Below are positions 13,487 to 15,605 of a stretch of DNA of 15,605 nt, one piece after another (the first letter of the stretch is position 1; each line of letters begins with the position of its first letter). The stretch spans positions 1 through 15,605 of the forward strand of contig JBDTOI010000093.1 in NCBI GenBank assembly GCA_039933315.1. The letters are read 5' to 3'. Position numbers and translations under genes: made by a program. The DNA comes from DASXRU01 sp039933315 (GTDB taxonomy: Bacteria; Acidobacteriota; Blastocatellia; Pyrinomonadales; Pyrinomonadaceae). The notes beneath the pieces are model-generated. The model ran no database searches. It saw nothing but the letters and a program-made list of their open reading frames with translations, and had not been told where the DNA came from.

Positions 13487-13771
13487 GGAGCGATGCCTTC
13501 CTGGTAAAGAGGCTCCAATCACTGGTAAGAGGCTCCAGATCAGGATGGAACCGATTAATACTTCGAAGAGGCCAGCTGCCACCCACGCCAGGACCGGGGC
13601 GTTATCTTCGCCGTAGAAAATGATTATGGGCCAAGCGAGGGTCCCGCCAATCATGAATCCGAGCGTTCCAGGGATTCCAGACTCACGATGAGTTGAGGCG
13701 TAAAAGACAAACAGATAAAGGGACACCAGTAGGCAACAACTCAAACCGAGCGACAACAATAGACGTTTCAT
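13472..13771 (-). CDS. Small hypothetical membrane protein
   Basis: I do not recognise the family. From the ATG at 13771 the product is 99 residues with three hydrophobic spans (about 4-24, 33-53 and 58-86). Charged residues (HRES, GEDN) sit in the short loops, and the C-terminal tail is basic (GRHRSRAVK). A TTG 4 codons upstream could also start it; neither start has a strong SD. It lies 27 nt downstream of the dehydrogenase gene and is probably in the same transcript. Coding potential is supported by the coherent membrane pattern, the same strand and the good fit between neighbours, but not by homology I can name. Confidence 0.65.
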   Translation of the reverse strand: MKRLLLSLGLSCCLLVSLYLFVFYASTHRESGIPGTLGFMIGGTLAWPIIIFYGEDNAPVLAWVAAGLFEVLIGSILIWSLLPVIGASLPGRHRSRAVK

Positions 13772-13798
13772 TTCCGCGCGCAATTTACCCGTTAGAAA

Positions 13799-15391
13799 TC
13801 AAATCGCCGCACGCTTCTCGACTTTTGTTTCAGTCGCAGCGCCAATCTTCGTTGACGAAAGCTTTGCCTGCATGAATAACGCCAGGTAGTCGCGCCCGCC
13901 GGCCTTTGAATCGGTGCCGGACATATTGAAGCCGCCAAAAGGGTGTACCCCTACCAGCGCACCGGTGCACTTTCGATTCAAATAAAGGTTACCCACGTGA
14001 AACTCCTGCCGCGCGCGTTCGAGTTTGACCGGATCGTTCGTATAGACTGCCCCAGTCAAGCCGTACTGTGTGTCGTTGGCTATCTTCAAAGCATCGTCGA
14101 AACTCTCCGCCCGAATTACAGCCAGCACCGGTCCAAAAATTTCTTCCTGCTCGATCGTAGCTCCCGGCTTAACGTCTGCGATCACCGTAGGCTCGACGAA
14201 GAATCCCTCCTCGCCGTCGGCACCGCCGCCCGCTAAAACTCGTCCGCCTTCAGACTTGCCCTTGTCGATATAGTCGTTAATAGTCTGAAACGCCTTCTGG
14301 TTAATGACAGCGCTCATGTTGGTTGCAGGATCTGTCGGATCCCCCGATTTGATCTTCTCTGTGCGGGTGACAATTTTCTCCAGCATGGAATCGTAAACGT
14401 CTGTGTGAATAATGGCGCGCGAGCAGGCCGAGCACTTCTGCCCCTGGAAGCCGAACGCTGACTGCACCACCCCTGTAGCGGCCTCGTCGAGATCGGTGTC
14501 GGCGTCTACTATGATCGCGTCTTTGCCGCCCATTTCGGCCACCACACGCTTAATCCACATCTGGCCCGGCTGGGTCTTAGCGGCCCGTTCGTTAATGCGC
14601 AGGCCGATTTCTTTCGAGCCGGTGAAGGCCACAAACCGTGTCAGTGGATGATCGACAATCACGTCGCCTACTTCGGCGCCGGATCCAGTCATGAAGTTCA
14701 CCACCCCCGGGGGCATGCCGGCTTCTTCCAATAACTCAAAAAACTTGTAGGCGATGGTCGGCGCATCCGACGAAGGTTTAAGCACCACGGTATTTCCGGT
14801 GACGATTGCGGCCGCGGTCATACCCGCCATTATGGCGAGGGGAAAATTCCAGGGTGGAATCACGCAGCCAACTCCGATCGGGATGTATTCGAGGCGATTG
14901 TCCTCGCCCTCGATTTTGGTCAACGGCTGGCCGGCGGAATACCGCAACATTTCACGCCCATAAAACTCAAGGAAGTCGATGGCCTCCGCGGTATCGCCAT
15001 CGGCCTCGGCCCAGGTCTTTGCGACTTCGTGGATCATCCAGGCAGACATTTCATGCTTATGTTCACGTAGCAGTGTGGCCACGCGAAACAAGAGGTCGGC
15101 GCGTTGCTCAGGTGGCGTGTGGCGCCACGTGAGAAAGGTTTCGTGCGCGATTTCCACAGCCCTGGTCGCCAGTTCTTTAGTGGCCTTATTAAAACGACCC
15201 ACTACCTCGCCGCGGTTGGCGGGATTAATGCTGTCCAGTTTTCCTTCAGTGGTAATGCGCTCGCCGCCAATCACCAGGGGATACTCGTGACCAAGCTGGC
15301 TCCTAACTTTTTCAATAGCGGCGCGCATTTCCCGCGCATTTTCTTCCTTCGTGAAATCAGTAAAAGCTTCATTGCGGAATTCAGTAGGCAT
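13799..15391 (-). CDS. pruA: L-glutamate gamma-semialdehyde (1-pyrroline-5-carboxylate) dehydrogenase
   Basis: An NAD-dependent aldehyde dehydrogenase that oxidises glutamate-5-semialdehyde, the open form of P5C, to glutamate in proline and arginine catabolism. The 530-residue length and the N-terminus (NEAFTDFTKEENAREMRAAIEKVRSQLG) match the monofunctional RocA/PruA type. Family residues are N182 in PPWNFPLAIMAG, the cofactor-site GSKEIG at 258-263, E286 in VVAEMGGKDA and catalytic C320 in QGQKCSACSR. The C-terminal oligomerisation segment GGFNMSGTDSKAGGRDYL is present. I start it at 15391, where GGGAG lies 7 nt before the ATG; an ATG 17 codons earlier lacks an SD and gives a non-family prefix. 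No proline dehydrogenase is in the window, so the substrate rests on family likeness. Confidence 0.92.
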   Translation of the reverse strand: MPTEFRNEAFTDFTKEENAREMRAAIEKVRSQLGHEYPLVIGGERITTEGKLDSINPANRGEVVGRFNKATKELATRAVEIAHETFLTWRHTPPEQRADLLFRVATLLREHKHEMSAWMIHEVAKTWAEADGDTAEAIDFLEFYGREMLRYSAGQPLTKIEGEDNRLEYIPIGVGCVIPPWNFPLAIMAGMTAAAIVTGNTVVLKPSSDAPTIAYKFFELLEEAGMPPGVVNFMTGSGAEVGDVIVDHPLTRFVAFTGSKEIGLRINERAAKTQPGQMWIKRVVAEMGGKDAIIVDADTDLDEAATGVVQSAFGFQGQKCSACSRAIIHTDVYDSMLEKIVTRTEKIKSGDPTDPATNMSAVINQKAFQTINDYIDKGKSEGGRVLAGGGADGEEGFFVEPTVIADVKPGATIEQEEIFGPVLAVIRAESFDDALKIANDTQYGLTGAVYTNDPVKLERARQEFHVGNLYLNRKCTGALVGVHPFGGFNMSGTDSKAGGRDYLALFMQAKLSSTKIGAATETKVEKRAAI

Positions 15392-15463
15392 ATTCGGACT
15401 CCCGTCTAAGATTTTCTCGATATTAACACAGCCCGTCGGCATGATTCAGGTGCGGCGCCCAGG

Positions 15464-15543
15464 TAACGCAAACTGTTAGTTTGCGAAGGCTCATTACCAC
15501 TTAGGTAGAGCTGACGGGAAGCGCAAACTAACAGTTTGCGTTA
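15464..15543. repeat. Perfect 22-bp inverted pair of CGCAAACT palindromes
   Basis: Positions 15464-15485 and 15522-15543 are exact reverse complements separated by 36 nt. Each arm is itself a palindrome with an 8-bp stem and 3-nt loop (cgcaaact-gtt-agtttgcg), preceded on the outside by GTAA or CTAA. A decayed relative lies at 11011-11045, so this is a dispersed family. The layout (hairpin with a short TAA-type head, two inverted copies) parallels the REPIN-like element at 4181-4250, but the sequence is unrelated. It occupies the leader region of the dehydrogenase gene, ending 72 nt before its start codon. Confidence 0.75.
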
Positions 15544-15548
15544 GTGCA

Positions 15549-15584
15549 GAAACGAAAACGCGGCCGGTCTTAGCTCAGCCGCGT
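15549..15584 (-). terminator. Probable rho-independent terminator of a gene outside the window
   Basis: On the minus strand ACGCGGC (15584-15578) and GCCGCGT (15564-15558) form a 7-bp GC-rich stem with a 13-nt loop, followed by TTTCGTTTC. This fits a terminator for a minus-strand gene lying beyond the right end. It also implies that the dehydrogenase gene has its own promoter somewhere in 15392-15557, which I cannot place. Confidence 0.45.
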
Positions 15585-15605
15585 CCCAACTCGCTTCCTG
15601 CCTCC

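Noticed and set aside
15392..15442. Longer dehydrogenase with 17 extra N-terminal residues
   Set aside because: The upstream ATG has no Shine-Dalgarno and the prefix does not resemble the family; the ATG at 15391 has GGGAG at 7 nt.
15410..15450. Possible promoter for the dehydrogenase gene with TAATAT as -10
   Set aside because: The hexamer 17 nt upstream (TGAATC) matches the -35 consensus poorly, so the assignment is not supported.
1..15605. Defence system, prophage, integron or biosynthetic cluster
   Set aside because: All genes but two small membrane proteins and the envelope/PASTA genes are housekeeping genes; no nuclease, integrase, transposase or synthase is encoded.

Overview
The window is a dense bacterial chromosome segment in which every credible gene lies on the minus strand, so transcription runs from right to left. 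There are 15 protein genes and one tRNA, with short gaps, stop/start overlaps, and no prophage, integrase or CRISPR array. Gene content, the Asn-rich tail of the PASTA protein and the style of the intergenic palindromes suggest an acidobacterium of the Blastocatellia/Pyrinomonadaceae type. That assignment is an inference from memory of such genomes, because there is no rRNA or marker tree here.

In transcription order, the right end (15605-13472) holds a terminator-like hairpin for a gene outside the window. It is followed by a palindromic inverted-repeat pair, a 1-pyrroline-5-carboxylate (glutamate semialdehyde) dehydrogenase and a small three-helix membrane protein. The block 13400-9532 is fmt-rsmB-PASTA protein-rpe. 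fmt formylates initiator Met-tRNA, rsmB methylates 16S rRNA, and rpe makes xylulose-5-phosphate. The single-span PASTA protein lies where Firmicutes carry the PASTA kinase, but it has no kinase domain. Next comes a tightly coupled envelope trio (9502-5323): a BamD/YfiO-like TPR protein, a four-helix membrane protein and an exported 690-residue TPR protein.

The left third (5262-124) is ispE, tRNA-Gln(UUG), prs, rplY (bL25), pth, rpsF (bS6), rpsR (bS18) and rplI (bL9). This joins isoprenoid precursor synthesis, PRPP synthesis and translation. The tRNA begins only 3 nt after the ispE stop codon and must be cut out of a message that continues into prs.

The most distinctive content is intergenic. 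There is a REPIN-like pair of GTAG-headed palindromes between tRNA-Gln and prs. A second palindrome family occurs at 15464-15543, with a decayed copy at 11011-11045. A 33-bp inverted repeat fills the ends of the rplY-pth gap, and a large stem-loop sits in the rplY leader. No new multi-gene system is evident. The repeats, the kinase-less PASTA protein and the TPR/membrane trio are what merit a second look.
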